DNA from: Metridium senile
Lineage: Eukaryota > Cnidaria > Anthozoa > Actiniaria > Metridiidae
NCBI GenBank assembly: GCA_949775045.1
Contig: OX459097.1
Span: 14,572,710 to 14,636,709 of the forward strand
Reading direction: 5' to 3'
Length of the DNA stretch: 64,000 bases
Shown here: positions 20,285 to 32,800 of the stretch, piece by piece
How positions within the stretch are numbered: position 1 is the stretch's first letter
Layout: each line of letters opens with the position of its first letter
Notes under the pieces: generated by a model
The model's input: only the letters and a program-made list of their open reading frames with translations
What the model was told of the DNA's origin: nothing
Databases searched by the model: none
Translations under genes and position numbers: made by a program

Positions 20285-21589
20285 AAATACACGGTACTAA
20301 GCTATTAGAGTAAGATATGTTTTCCCAAAACATCTGCAATTTGTTACATTAGAGCTTCGTCAAGTACCAATCGTTTTTACAGTGAATCTGCTCGACTCTA
20401 TAATTGTTTCTTTTAAATTTTCAAAGCCAAAATATCTCCTTGCTTTTACGGTGTATAAGTGTATATATTTACAACTCGTTAGTTTTTTTTCTCTAATGTT
20501 GCATCAATCCATGTTACGGTGTATATTTCACCATTTGTATCGCAGCTGTTTCCTTAGGAACATCGACGATGCAGCCAACGAATTGTCGTCAAGTCATAGC
20601 TTTCGTCCTCAAAAATACTATTCTTCTAACCATATATACACGTTAGGGGCAAGTACAAGCCCTAGTTTGTCCGATTATATCACCGTTTCAAACCAAATCT
20701 CGTTTGCCTGAGAATCTTCAATTTTGTCGATACCTCTTTCACAGGGAAATATCGGTTGAACACTGTGTTGTACATGCAATTCTAAGCGGTTTGAAAGCCA
20801 CTTGAAATTTCAAAAGCTGACCATTTATGCGAGTCTTAGACGTCACAACATATTGAAAACGCACTCGCGATCGAGAGTAACTCAAGTTTAAACGGCTGCG
20901 AGTGAATGGCCGTTTATTAAAATACGAATGTTTCTGATCACCGTTTTATAAAAGACAAAAAATGAGTTGTTAGCTTTATCACTACTATTATTATTATTAT
21001 TGTGACGATCATATCAACCTTTTCGTTATCATTATTGTTTGGGTCATCATGTTATCATGATAATCATTATTGAGCATCATCGTCACCATCATTTTCACTT
21101 TTTTCTTTTCCTCCTAATGGAGGCTAACTAGAAATATGGAGGCTAACTAGATAATATGGAGGCTAACTAGAAAACTTCCCAGTTTATTTAGCCTCCATGC
21201 TCAATTTCTATATTCTATAAAACATACATAATAGAAGCACTCATACAAACATACCAACGGATATAGAAAGAAAAATGTAAAATGTTTAATATAATGTATA
21301 TTGTAAAAGGTATATACAAAGAGCAAAAATAAAGATTCTATTCTATTCTATTCTATTCTATTCACCATCATCACTATTTGAATCATCATAATCATCACCG
21401 ACGTCGTCATTGATATCATTATCATCCTCCTCCTCATCATCATCATCATCGTCGTCGTCATCTCTATCATCATTACAGATCAATAAAATAGGAATTGTCA
21501 TTTGTGCAAATGTATGTTTATATGTAATTGTTTCTAATGTAAGGCGGTGCAGTATCCGTTAAGTTTCTTCAAGGTGCGCTTGTTATTTT
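20285..21589. other. Intergenic, microsatellites and short repeats
   Basis: GGAGGCTAACTAGA is repeated three times near 21119-21175. A TTCTA pentamer run spans 21329-21361 behind sequence like a retroelement 3' tail. Degenerate CAT/ATC runs occur at 21040-21090 and 21360-21475. No gene was recognised. Confidence 0.55.
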
Positions 21590-21955
21590 CATCCAATCAC
21601 AGAAGTCGTACTTATCAGCATTGACGCGTGGTTATGCACCTGTTTCAATTAACGTTTATCATTTCATCCAATCACAGAAGTCGTACTTATCAGCATTGAC
21701 GATGGTTATGCACTTATTTCAATTAACGTTTATCATTTCATCCAATCACAGAAGTCGTACTTATCAGCATTGACGCGTGGCTATGTACCTATTTCAATTA
21801 ACGTTTATCATTTCATCCAATCACAGAAGTCGTACTTATCAGCATTGACGATGGTTATGCACTTATTTCAATTAACGTTTATCATTTCATCCAATCACAG
21901 AAGTCGTACTTATCAGCATTGACGCGTGGTTATCCATGTTTCAATTAACGTTTAT
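21590..21955. repeat. 75 bp minisatellite, five copies
   Basis: Units start ATCCAATCACAGAAGTCGTA at about 21590, 21666, 21740, 21815 and 21890 and are nearly identical. They alternate between GACGCGTGG and GACGATGG variants, which suggests duplication of a two-unit block. Confidence 0.85.
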
Positions 21956-22370
21956 CATCTGAAAATGATTGATCTGAGACCAAAAGGAATTGTGGGAGTA
22001 CGATACACTCCAAATGATGATTGGCTACCAGCCCGAAAGGCTTGGTTTTTCATAAATACAGGTGTGATGAAACGTGCCTTCAAAATCAAAATGCATTGTC
22101 TTAATGACGTGTGAATGGTGCTGAATTTATAACAGATAACATACCTCAGAAGAAAGCATTAATTTCAAAGAGTGATTATAACAGTACATGTGCAGTTTAA
22201 TGAGTTCCAAAAATTCGTATCGGAATCAGATCAATCTTTCCAGATGAGCAAACACGTTAACGCTCTTCCGTCCTATTAGAGCAATTATTCAAGCTTTTCG
22301 TTTTCGTCCAATCAGAAAATCTCTTCAGTATTAGATTTAGCAACGGCGTTAAGTGAAAAGAAGCGCTTCA

Positions 22371-23888
22371 TCATATAACCATGAATATTTTAACACTTTT
22401 CCTTTCCAAATGTTCCGCAAGGTTTTTCACTCGAACAATACGAGTCTTAGCCTCAGAACTCCCGACGTTAAAAACGCGATATAAGTGAAGACTTGCTCGT
22501 TGTTTTAAGGCAAATTGGAGCTCCTTAATAGAAATTTCAAAGTATTCCTTGTGGTCCGTAGAGGTTGATTTTACTTCTATATAAGTGACATCCCCGTCAG
22601 GACTAGTGACTTGGATGTCAAATGGTGCAGTGGAATTATCTTCACGACTCATCCAAATAATTTCTCTTTCTATGCCATGTTGTACAGCTTCGCGCTTAAG
22701 GTATTCGTTGACGAGTTCCTCTCCCCAGCGCCCGATTTCTGGTTTATCAGAGCTGTCATTTAAGGAGACGTTTAGTGGTAATGTAACGATGTGTTCTGAT
22801 GGTAGTTCTTCGTATTCCAGGTCTTGGAGCATGACTTGATCACAGGGGGAGAATACAGATGGTGAACTGAAGGTAGTGTTTGGTGTTGAGCATTGTGGTT
22901 GATGCATGTCAGGCAAACTGGGTAGGATAGTCCCGTCTGATGGATACGGCATAGGGACAGGCGAAGATATATCTGGGGTTGTCACTGGCGTTTCATTATT
23001 ATCTTCCCTGGTATCTGCAATCAAATTGGCATCGACAATACCTTCATTAGCACGAGTTTGATCTTGGATTGCCGGACTCGAGGTTGGCTTCTCGAATGGT
23101 AGGGAACTTTGAGGGTGTTGCAGATTGCTACTTGAAGAGTCATCTTTAAGACCCTTTCTTTTGTCAGTTTCTGCAGTTTTGTCTGTGTTGTTATAACCAG
23201 TCGAGGTTTTAATATATGACTGCAATCGTGATCCTTCAAGACTTTGTGGATCGTTCCTCATCGATTCTGGAGCATCAGGCTGAGGCCACAATTCGTCAGC
23301 TTTCTGTTTATTTGGATTACTTTCTCGTACAGATGGTTTAACTCCTGCAACTGAAGACCTCGGAGGCCAACAGTGCATTTCTCCATCATCGTCTGATCGC
23401 TTCTGCCTTCGAACAGGAGGAGGGAGGAACTCTTCATTGACCTCTGGTTCTGGAGTTTTTGGGATTTCTGGCTCAGGGATGAACCAAACTTCTTCATTTT
23501 CAGGCAGTTGAAATGCATCATGTTCCTCAAGGAAATCTTCCAATCCATTCCCAAGCTTGTTGCTAAGACTTGACAGGAACAGGCTAAAGATAACTGAGTC
23601 ACCAGCATCAATGAATAGCTTCGTGATCGCTTTATTTAAGCTTTCGATGCTTTTCGACTGTTGTTGTACAGCGTAGAAATGAAGAGTTTGGCCGACGTTT
23701 TCAAAGCTATATTTGATTTCTTGTGCAATTGTTACTTCTGGTTGAAGTTTTAAGCGATAGACGACCTCTAACTGTCGGACGGTTGCAAACGTCATGCCAG
23801 TGAGTTTCTTCCCAATAGATTGATCTTTGAGTTCGCTGTACCTATCCTCCATGTGGGAATACAGGTATCTCTGTATGCTTGGGATTAC
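22371..23888 (-). CDS. NO VEIN-like gene exon 21: linker and DUF3883 nuclease-like domain
   Basis: Residues 2693-3197. It starts VIPSIQRYLYSHMEDRYS, about 12 residues before the first Met, so it is not a separate gene. After a disordered P/S/T-rich linker (about 2830-3040) comes DUF3883: GRWGEELVNEYL (E3082), APFDIQV (D3116), TYIEVKSTS (E3130, K3132) and FEISIKELQFAL. That order is the PD-(D/E)XK nuclease outline with the metal ligands present. The stop is at 22371-22373; no clear AATAAA was noticed nearby. Confidence 0.92.
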   Translation of the reverse strand, partial: VIPSIQRYLYSHMEDRYSELKDQSIGKKLTGMTFATVRQLEVVYRLKLQPEVTIAQEIKYSFENVGQTLHFYAVQQQSKSIESLNKAITKLFIDAGDSVIFSLFLSSLSNKLGNGLEDFLEEHDAFQLPENEEVWFIPEPEIPKTPEPEVNEEFLPPPVRRQKRSDDDGEMHCWPPRSSVAGVKPSVRESNPNKQKADELWPQPDAPESMRNDPQSLEGSRLQSYIKTSTGYNNTDKTAETDKRKGLKDDSSSSNLQHPQSSLPFEKPTSSPAIQDQTRANEGIVDANLIADTREDNNETPVTTPDISSPVPMPYPSDGTILPSLPDMHQPQCSTPNTTFSSPSVFSPCDQVMLQDLEYEELPSEHIVTLPLNVSLNDSSDKPEIGRWGEELVNEYLKREAVQHGIEREIIWMSREDNSTAPFDIQVTSPDGDVTYIEVKSTSTDHKEYFEISIKELQFALKQRASLHLYRVFNVGSSEAKTRIVRVKNLAEHLERKSVKIFMVI

Positions 23889-26800
23889 CTGGAATAATCC
23901 AAATGAAGTTAGAAGTGCATGACATTAGAGTGATGATATCGCTGCAACCACTTTCAAATTCAAAACCCCAAAATGAATAGAGGAAATGCAGTTAAACAGT
24001 GAAACTAGACGCTCTAGGAGCGTGAAGTCGGGCTAGTCATAAGATCAACACAGGAGGCTAAACAATTCTACTTTGGGCTTCCTGTGTTAGGTCCCAAAGC
24101 ATCATGGGGGACTATACGCGACATGACAGATAGATAGATAGATAGATAGACTAAAAGGTAAACCTAGAGTCGGGCCCTCTAGCCCGACTAATAACATCAA
24201 GTAAATTCTAACATATAGTCACTATCATTTGGTGATTAATTGTTGCTACTATTCACCCAGAATAAATAATACAACATAATGAGGTTTCTTGTGTATTACT
24301 CTTTTGTCTCAAAATGTTCTGGTTGACAAAATAGTCACTATTTATTAGTACTTTCTTAGATTCCATTTCTTAGTTTAACTGCATTTGCACTAGTGGAACC
24401 TCTTTACACTTGACCCTGAAAACGCCACGTTCTTTATACACCTATTTCGAAAATCATTCTCGCAGCCGAAGCTACAGTCCACACTCTAAAGCTTGTAAAG
24501 GATGTCGGTTATATGGACATAATTTGTGATTTATTACACGTTCTTTAAATAAATATTTATATTTATATCTACCACAACAACAACTTGTTATGATCATATA
24601 ACTCAAACACGTACAACCAAAATATGCTATGAATAAATCGATAAAAAGAGAAGAAATACCGACATCCTTTGCAGTCTTCAGAGTGTAGACTGTGGCTTTG
24701 ATTGCGACAACGATTTCTGAAATAGGTGTATAAACCGGACATTGTGTACGGTCCCACATTTTCTCAAAAGTGAAAACTTCAATAAAGCCGAGCCTTATCC
24801 GCTTTTTTTAATAAATAAATCATTGTTTATGTCGAGATATGGGGAGCCGTTAGCGAATCTTCCTAGCCAATGGCTAATGTTTAAGTACATGAGATATTTT
24901 AGCACCTATCACTTCTTCGCGAACAATTATATTCTGTTTTGCGGTATCCTATTTCAATTCTCTATAACTCATTATAAAATGTTTGATATAAATCTCGCGC
25001 TCTGATTGGCTGAGAATCGTTTTCTTTAACTAAACAGTGCATGGAGCGTCAATTTGTTTGATTTTAACTACTGAATGTTTTATAAAAGAAATAGAAAACT
25101 CGGCAGCAGTGCTCTATGGAGTTAAAGATAACTCCATAGAGCACGCTGCCTCGTTTTCTATTTCTTAAATACATTCATAAAGCAACACAACCCCACTTAC
25201 CTTGTGAAAATACAGCTGTATCTCGTGACACTGGTACTCGACATTCTTTGGGGTTAGCTCCTCTTCAACAATTTCACTGAGCTTTAAAATTCCACATGCT
25301 TGCAGGAAATCCTTAACGCTTTTCTCCCTTTTCTCCTCCACTGCCTTGCTCTTCTTTGCTGCACGCGATTTTCTCTGAGAGCTTTCCAAAGTGATAAAAT
25401 GGACACCTTTTTCTTTTTCAAAGATCTTTTTCAGTGTCTTGCTATCTGGGATAATAGGTTGTTCCGACAAAGCAACCCATCTCTCGCCACATGGGAAGAT
25501 AGCTTCTTCGCGAAGTCTCTTTTGGAGATATTGTGCATTATTTTTGTCAGTTTGACATTTTTCACCAAGAACTGCAAATATCTCTAGGATAGACTCTATG
25601 ACTGCAGGAGTTGGAACTGAATTTTCACCGACGAGTACTGCTGCCATCTCGATGTATTCATCCGCATGTGGTGTCAGGTCCACATGTAGCACCAACCTTA
25701 GGAAGTCATGGATGTCTCTGTAATGTGGACTAAGAATTTGTCTCTTCGGAGTGTACTTCTTGGAAAGCTGTAGCTTCTGGGTCACATCCGATGGATCATT
25801 CCAACAAACTTCTTTCATTGAATAGAACTTTCCTCGGACCAGTTTCTCGGGATCCTGACTTCTTTCCCCCGGTACAAAAATAAGTGGATTCTTTTTAAAA
25901 GCATCGGTTACTTTGGTTGGGTTGTGGCATTGGTCATGAAGAAATGCATAAACATTTTTCATGTGTTTTAGCGATGTTTTAAAGCCATCTGTTCCTGGAC
26001 TCTGCACACTGCTCGACCAAGTACGTAGATGTTTCAAAATATCCTCAACAGTGATTGAGGACACTAATCCAATTGAGCTTACAAACGACTCATCTCCTAG
26101 GCTTACACAAGCATAATGCACGTGGGAATCCAAGAGCATTCGCAGTTGGTCGGTGTTGCGGAATAAATCTCTTGGAACTTGACAGGGAGATGATCCAGAG
26201 ACAGGAAGCCAAGCCCTTTCTCTAAGATGGATCATAAATGATGACCATGTTTCAGACAGCTTCCGTCCTTCAGTGTCCGTTACGGGGATCTTGTCGGCAT
26301 ACTTAGAGTACTGATTCGCCCAAAGTTTATCAATGTTTTCAGCAATGATTTTGGCTTGTTTGGGATCTTTGTTAGATTTCATGAACTCTTCAAGCTCGCT
26401 GCAGTAGTAATCCTCAACAGTGTAACACCCATCTGAGGTTGAAGGCCAAATCGTCTGGTACGATACCCAAGGGGAGGTGCCCTGAAAATGACAAACATTA
26501 TTGTTAGTAGCATTCTTCGTCTTACTGTGCTTGAATAATATACGCACCGGCAAACCACTTAATTATTTTAATATTTCAAAAGTTTGCTCAATTTCCTATT
26601 TCCAGCGATCTTTTCTAATAGCATTTTATTTGTCTTTTTGCACATTCTGTCCTTAACTGTTTAAAAGTGAAAGTAAAGAATAGTATTTTACGTCGGAAGC
26701 CCTTCAGCCGAATCTGATCTTCTAGAGAGCCGACGGTGCGCAGATTTTACTTCCCTCTCTCCATCATTGCTCCTTTTTACGGGTATTTAAAGCTACTTAA

Positions 26801-29800
26801 TGAAACAAGGATGCGAGGTCACTGGGAATCGAACTCGGGACCTCTCGCACAGAACGCCGCGCACTAACCAACTGTGCCATCTTTCCTCATATCCCTTTTC
26901 TTTGTGCTTCCCTCTCTCATCTGTTCCTCACACAATTCATATATTCTAATTTTAATAGGGTTAAAATTAAAATAACGATTTTTTTATACTATTTAAAATA
27001 AAGATAAACGCAAGTATAGTTTCGAAGTCACTGACTTCATTTCCATTTTCAAATTCTTATATTATGCTTTTTATTTTTTATTATTTCATTTTTTCATCTT
27101 AGTCTTCATTTCAATTAATTCTTTACTGTATTTTTTTCTTCTCTTCTAAATCGGTCAATTTTTTTATTCTCCCATCCACGTTTTTGTCCAGTATTACGAT
27201 TAACTTACCAGATTCATCTTATTGAGTTTCGTAGTTTTTCGTTCTATAGCTAGAAAACGACCAACACCAAGAGATGTGAAGAATTTCTGCCAGTCTTGGT
27301 TTGTGACATTGTGATGTATTGATAGTTCAAGGTAGGAATCATCAAGTAAAGTCCAGTTGATGCCTTAAAAACGGACATAAAAATAATCAAGCAAACAAAC
27401 AAGCATGTAATTAAACAAGTAATCAATCTGGCAGACGTAAAAACAATCAAATAAACAATCAATCAATAACATTAAACACACAAACAAGCTAGGCAAACAA
27501 GGTAAGAGTACGGTTTACTGTTTTCAAACGTTTTCACACGTAACATGACGTTTTAATAGCTGTTAATTCAGTTATATGCCAATGATGGATTCAAAGAATG
27601 GATTCAGGTTGAGGCTATCGGTTCAAGTTTTTGTTTCTACTCCTAAGCCATGACTTGAATCCATTGTTTGCGTATAATAGCTACATGTATTGTGTCGGAC
27701 ACAAAGACTTGGACTACCTTTTATTTCATTTAAATTTCAGCAAGACATTACTTACTTGGGAGCTGGTTTTTCAGGTCTAACTCGTACCCATATCTTGGAG
27801 TGAAGTGTACGGGGGTTACTGACGGGGTAGTAGGCCCTTTATTAGTTAACACTTGACAACATCCTTTGAGTTCCTCCATTGACCATATACTACTGTCAGT
27901 CATGTACTGGTCGAATATATAGACTATATAACTTCTTAACACATCATGGGGCTTTTCCTAGACAGACAAAATCAAAACATTAGCGACCTAGGCACGAATT
28001 ATCAAGTTGAAAATTATCGTCAAGTTTTGGATGTTATTGTTGAGATATTATAGTCGTGCATCTAAAAACGAATAATCAATGTGTTTACAATCATCATTCT
28101 CGTCAAAACATAGAGATTATTGCCGAGGTCTTCACAATCATATTCTCGTCAAAAACATAGAGGTTATTGCCAAGGTCTTCACAATCATCACTCTCATCAA
28201 AAAACATAGAGTTTATTGTACAGGGTGAGGAAGAAGTAACCCATCACGAATCACGGGCCGTTTTCACGGATGACCGTAAAGCCTTTTCACAAATATGAGA
28301 AACATATACAAAAAATAAGATACTAACACTAACGTCTCATTTTACACAATCGGTATGACAAGCTAAACGGAGCACTGATTCTGTAATCACGAATCACGAC
28401 ATTGAAAATTTGTAAATCACGGGTCACAGGTGAAACGGATTTCACGGATCACGGATGGAAAGTTCTGCTTTTCACGAATCACAGGCTGAAATTAGGGTAA
28501 ATCACGGATAACCTGTAAATGTCCTTACAATCATCGTCAAAAACAAGAGTTTTTTTTTTTAATTTCCTTCCACAATATTTTTGTAGTCTGTGTATACTTC
28601 GGATTGCCTTAAATAAATCACTTTTTTAACGTCTCAATCTTCTAGCTGGACACGTGTGCGCTACTAATGGGGGAGACTTAGACACACACTCACTACCTCT
28701 ACGTTAACTATTTTGCACACAACTCGGCTCACATGTTCATTTTTTCGGTCGAGGGAGGAAAACCGGATAACCCGGAGAAACACCCTCGTGGCATAGGAGA
28801 GAAGAACACATCAAACAAACTCAACTCACATATAATCCATGCCCGAGCCGGGACTCGAACCTGGACTTCAGCGGTGAAAGGCCAGTGCTCACACCGGTCA
28901 TACCTTACCTTCCATTTATCTGACTTGAGTGTTGGGATGATATGGTTCTGAATGACATCATTAGGGGACCAGCTCTTGACTCCAAGACGTGACAGAAGCT
29001 TCTGTACTTGACTATGTCCCACGTTTCCAAGGTGTGACAGCAGTTCAGGGTGTAGAACGGACAGATCACGCTCTAACGCTGCCAGGTAGGACGCTTTAGG
29101 TTCTGAAAAGAGTATAAGTTAAAAAAAGAGGGCAGACAGACAGATAGACAACTGCCAAAAGGACTGTATAAGTTTTAATAGGGGACAAACAGACAAACGT
29201 ACATACACTGAAAGAATCAGTAGGATTGGCTAACAGTTACATATGCAGGAAGCAGCGACTAGCAAAGTCGATAGACGGACAGACAGACAACTGGCAAACA
29301 GAAAGGGATTGGACAGACAGACAACTGGCAAACAGAAAAGGTAGGACGCTTTAGGTTCTGAAAAGAGTATAAGTTAAAAAAGAGGGCAGACAGACAGATA
29401 GACAACTGCCAAAAGGACTGTATAAGGAAGCAGCGACTGGCAAAGTCGATAGACGGACAGACAGACAACTGGCAAATGGACTGTATAAGTTTTAAAAGGG
29501 GACAAACAGACAAACGTACATACACTGAAAGAATCAAAAGGATTGGCTAACAGTTACAGTTACATATACAAGAAGCAACGGCCAGCAAAATCGACAGATG
29601 ATGGAGCGACAGACAAATACACAAGCAGCAACAAAATGACAGACAGACATGCAAAAAAGCAGAAAAACAAAACAAAACAAAAATACTGCAAATATTGAAA
29701 CCAACAACCAAACAAATCAACTAAAAACAACCGAAAGAAACAAAGAAATCAAAAATTGAAAAATACCAACAAACAAAATTGACTTATTCATTGCTCCTTT

Positions 29801-32800
29801 CTTACTTTTTTTCTTGGTTTTAGTAGCTTGCTCAACAGAGAGGGGGAAAAACACAGCGTTGTCTTTTAGATTCACTAGTGTGGAATGACCTTCAGATTCA
29901 CTCAATGGAATGACCTTCATTGAAGCGATTTCATGCAGGATTTCAGTGCTACTGTTATGCTCGTGTTCCATACAACGGTAGATACAATGCAACCACTGAG
30001 CAATCCATTTTACATCATGATTGCCAGAGTCGTTGAGAACTGCTCTTCCGATGTCCATGACATGCTTTGTGCTCAGGGTCTTAACGCCTAGTTTGGCTCG
30101 CATAGCTGGGTTGATGGCGGTAGCTACTTCTGGTGCGATGTAGTTTAAGTTCAGGTGCTTGTGTAGTAAGTGGGGTGCTATAAAAGTTCGAACTTTTGGG
30201 TCGTCACACACCACTACAGTGCAAGGCTGCATCCAATCGTAGTCCTTGGTATCCCTGTGGTAACAACACCATTGAAAAATTATACACCTATTTTAATAAT
30301 CGTTGTCGCAAACAAATTAACAGTCCACACTCTGAAGCCTGCAAAGGATGTCGGTATTTCTTCTCTTGTTATCTATTTATTCATAGCATATGGTTGTATG
30401 TGTTTGTGTTATATAACCATAACAAGTTGTTGCAGTGGTAGATGATGACACAAATATTTCTTGAAAATACGTCTAATAAATCTCAAACTATGTTGATATT
30501 ACATCCTTAGCAGGCTTCAGAGTGTGGACTGTAGTTTTGATTGCGACAACGATTATTGAATTAGGTGTATAACAAGAAAGCTTTTCCTACGATCTATTCC
30601 ATGAGTAAGTCTTATTCAGTTCACGCTTTGTTAGATTGTCCCCCTCTATGGAAACATTAAAATATCCAACAAATTCAATAAAAGAAACAAGTATCACTTG
30701 TAGTTAATATAATGAAATTTGTAACAGCGTAAAAAATGTTGACTTAACATTACTGACGTTTCGAGCTTTAGCCCTTCGTCGGAGTAATAAAGAGTTAGGT
30801 CTAACTCTTTTTTACTAAAGGTCGAAACGTCAGTAAAGTTAAGTCAACATTTTTACGGTGTTACACATTTCATTACATTACCTATCGTTTATATCAAACA
30901 CCGACGCAGCCTATAGTTTACTCGCTAGTTTCCATTTATTTTTGTCACTTATAGTGTTAATCTCTACTTTACGTGGACAAGGCTAATTATATTGACTGTA
31001 TAAGATGTAGATCTTACTGATTGCTGGTGTTTCCTTGGCTTTGAGTTTCACTATCTGTTTTCTCCACTGGTAAACATGGGATTCCTTGGAGATATTTCAG
31101 AATTGCAGAAGCTACTGGAGCAAAGAAGCCCAAGATTTCTTCCTCTAAAGGAACGAACTGGAAGAACTTTGCAACTGAGTGCAACCCAGGGAAGGATGGA
31201 TGTTGCTGAGAAAAGAAAAGTTTGTGATTGTTGTAACATGTAATGATAACGATAAAAATAAAGGTAGAAGGATGGAAGGATGGAAGGATGGAAGAAAGGA
31301 AAGCAGGAAGAAGGAAGAGAAGGAAGGAAGAAGCAAGCGAGAAAAAAGGAAGGAAGGGAGGTAATGATTAAAGAAGGAAGAAGGGAGGGATGGGTGGAGG
31401 AAGGGAGGGAAGGATGAAGGAAGGAAGAAAGAGAGAACAAAAAAATGAAGGGAGGGAGGGAGGGAGTGAGGGTAGGAGAAAAGAAGGAATATAGGGGGCA
31501 GTAATGGGTGGAGGAAGAAAGGAAGGAAGTGAGAAAAAGGAATGGAGGGAGGGAGGGAGGGAGGGAGGGAGGGAAGAAAAAAACGGATAAGGATGAAGGG
31601 AGAGAGTGATGGGTGGAGAAAGGGAGGAAAGAATAAGGAAAGAAAAAGGGGAAAAAGGAAGTAATAAGCTACAAAGGGCTACCTTGAAAACATCCAAAGC
31701 GTTAATAAACAGCTTAGGAATTTCTTCTCGCAGCCACTGGTTCCAGGCTTTGTCTTCGTCCACATCCTCGCGGGAAGACGGAACCTCGAAATCTCCCTGG
31801 ATAATAAACTTGAACCCATAACTTCTCAGCGGGAGGTAAGCAAAGACATTCTGTTGGGGAAGTGCCTGGAATGGAACATATGTCTCACTATATATTGCAT
31901 CTCATGTCAAGCATTTTTATTTATGCATACGCTACAATCATAAATACTTTGGGACATTACCTTGTTTTTACATGAAAAATATTTCAACATCATTTTTACG
32001 TTTCCCCCTATTCCCCGTATCAATGTTGAGTTTTGAGAATGTGAAACAGTTGTCATTTGAAAGACCACACAACATTGCTCAGGGGGGAAGGGGGTTTGCA
32101 AATCAAATTGATACATTGGGTATATTTTTTAAACTCAAACAAAAACGCTCATAAAAATGTGACAGTGTCCCAACAATTTTGCACATGATTGTTTAAGCTA
32201 CAAATCAAATATTAACGAGTATATCACCAAAACTTCAGTCTGCTTTGATCAACTAGGCGATACCTACTTTGTACGATGCCATGTTCTTTGTATGTTCAGG
32301 CGGCATAGGGAAGGCCAATGCAAGCTCAGTTTTATCTACGTCTTCGCGTACCTTCAAGAAATAGAGCAACAATAACAATTATTTTAAAGAGGTTGAAAAA
32401 GGCGATAAAATAAAAGAATTTTTCATAGTGCTAAATGTTAGGTATATTGCTAAAGGCCCGGGCAAATGGTTTCAACATTTGCTTGAACATCCGTTCGATT
32501 TTGTTGAACGGCTATGGTTAAATGCTTTTAAACTCTTTGAACATTGTTAAAACGTGTTGTCATTTCATCTCTCACCGCTGTGGACACAGTTAAAATTTTG
32601 GTTTTCTCGGGCATGCATTTTAATATGTGAGTTGAATTTGATGTGTTGTTTTCTCCTCTGTCATTGGGGTTTGACTGTTCTCCTGTTTTCCTCACTCAGC
32701 AAAAAATAATATGTAAGTCGTGTGCAGTGCATAGTCGGCAACTAGCGAGTAAACTTGTATAGGCTGCGTCGGTATTTGAAATATAACGATAGGTAATAGA

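Noticed and set aside
21590..21955. CRISPR-like array
   Set aside because: There are no variable spacers between the units, and the genome is eukaryotic.
23021..23611. Two minus-strand ORFs in a shifted frame
   Set aside because: They are shadows of exon 21, whose own frame carries conserved domains and the correct splice phase.
26800..26885. Possible tRNA gene
   Set aside because: Both pol III boxes are present, but the body downstream matches another locus (3330-3478), so it is the head of a SINE. The same applies to 16848, 28900, 33610, 38268 and 38918.
29259..29537. Cys/Leu-rich ORF
   Set aside because: It is a translation of GACAGACA tandem repeats in intron 16.
31051..31821. Serine/proline/leucine-rich ORFs on both strands
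   Set aside because: They run through the polypurine tract. Splice phases show that the true exons here use a different frame (31018-31205 and 31683-31865).
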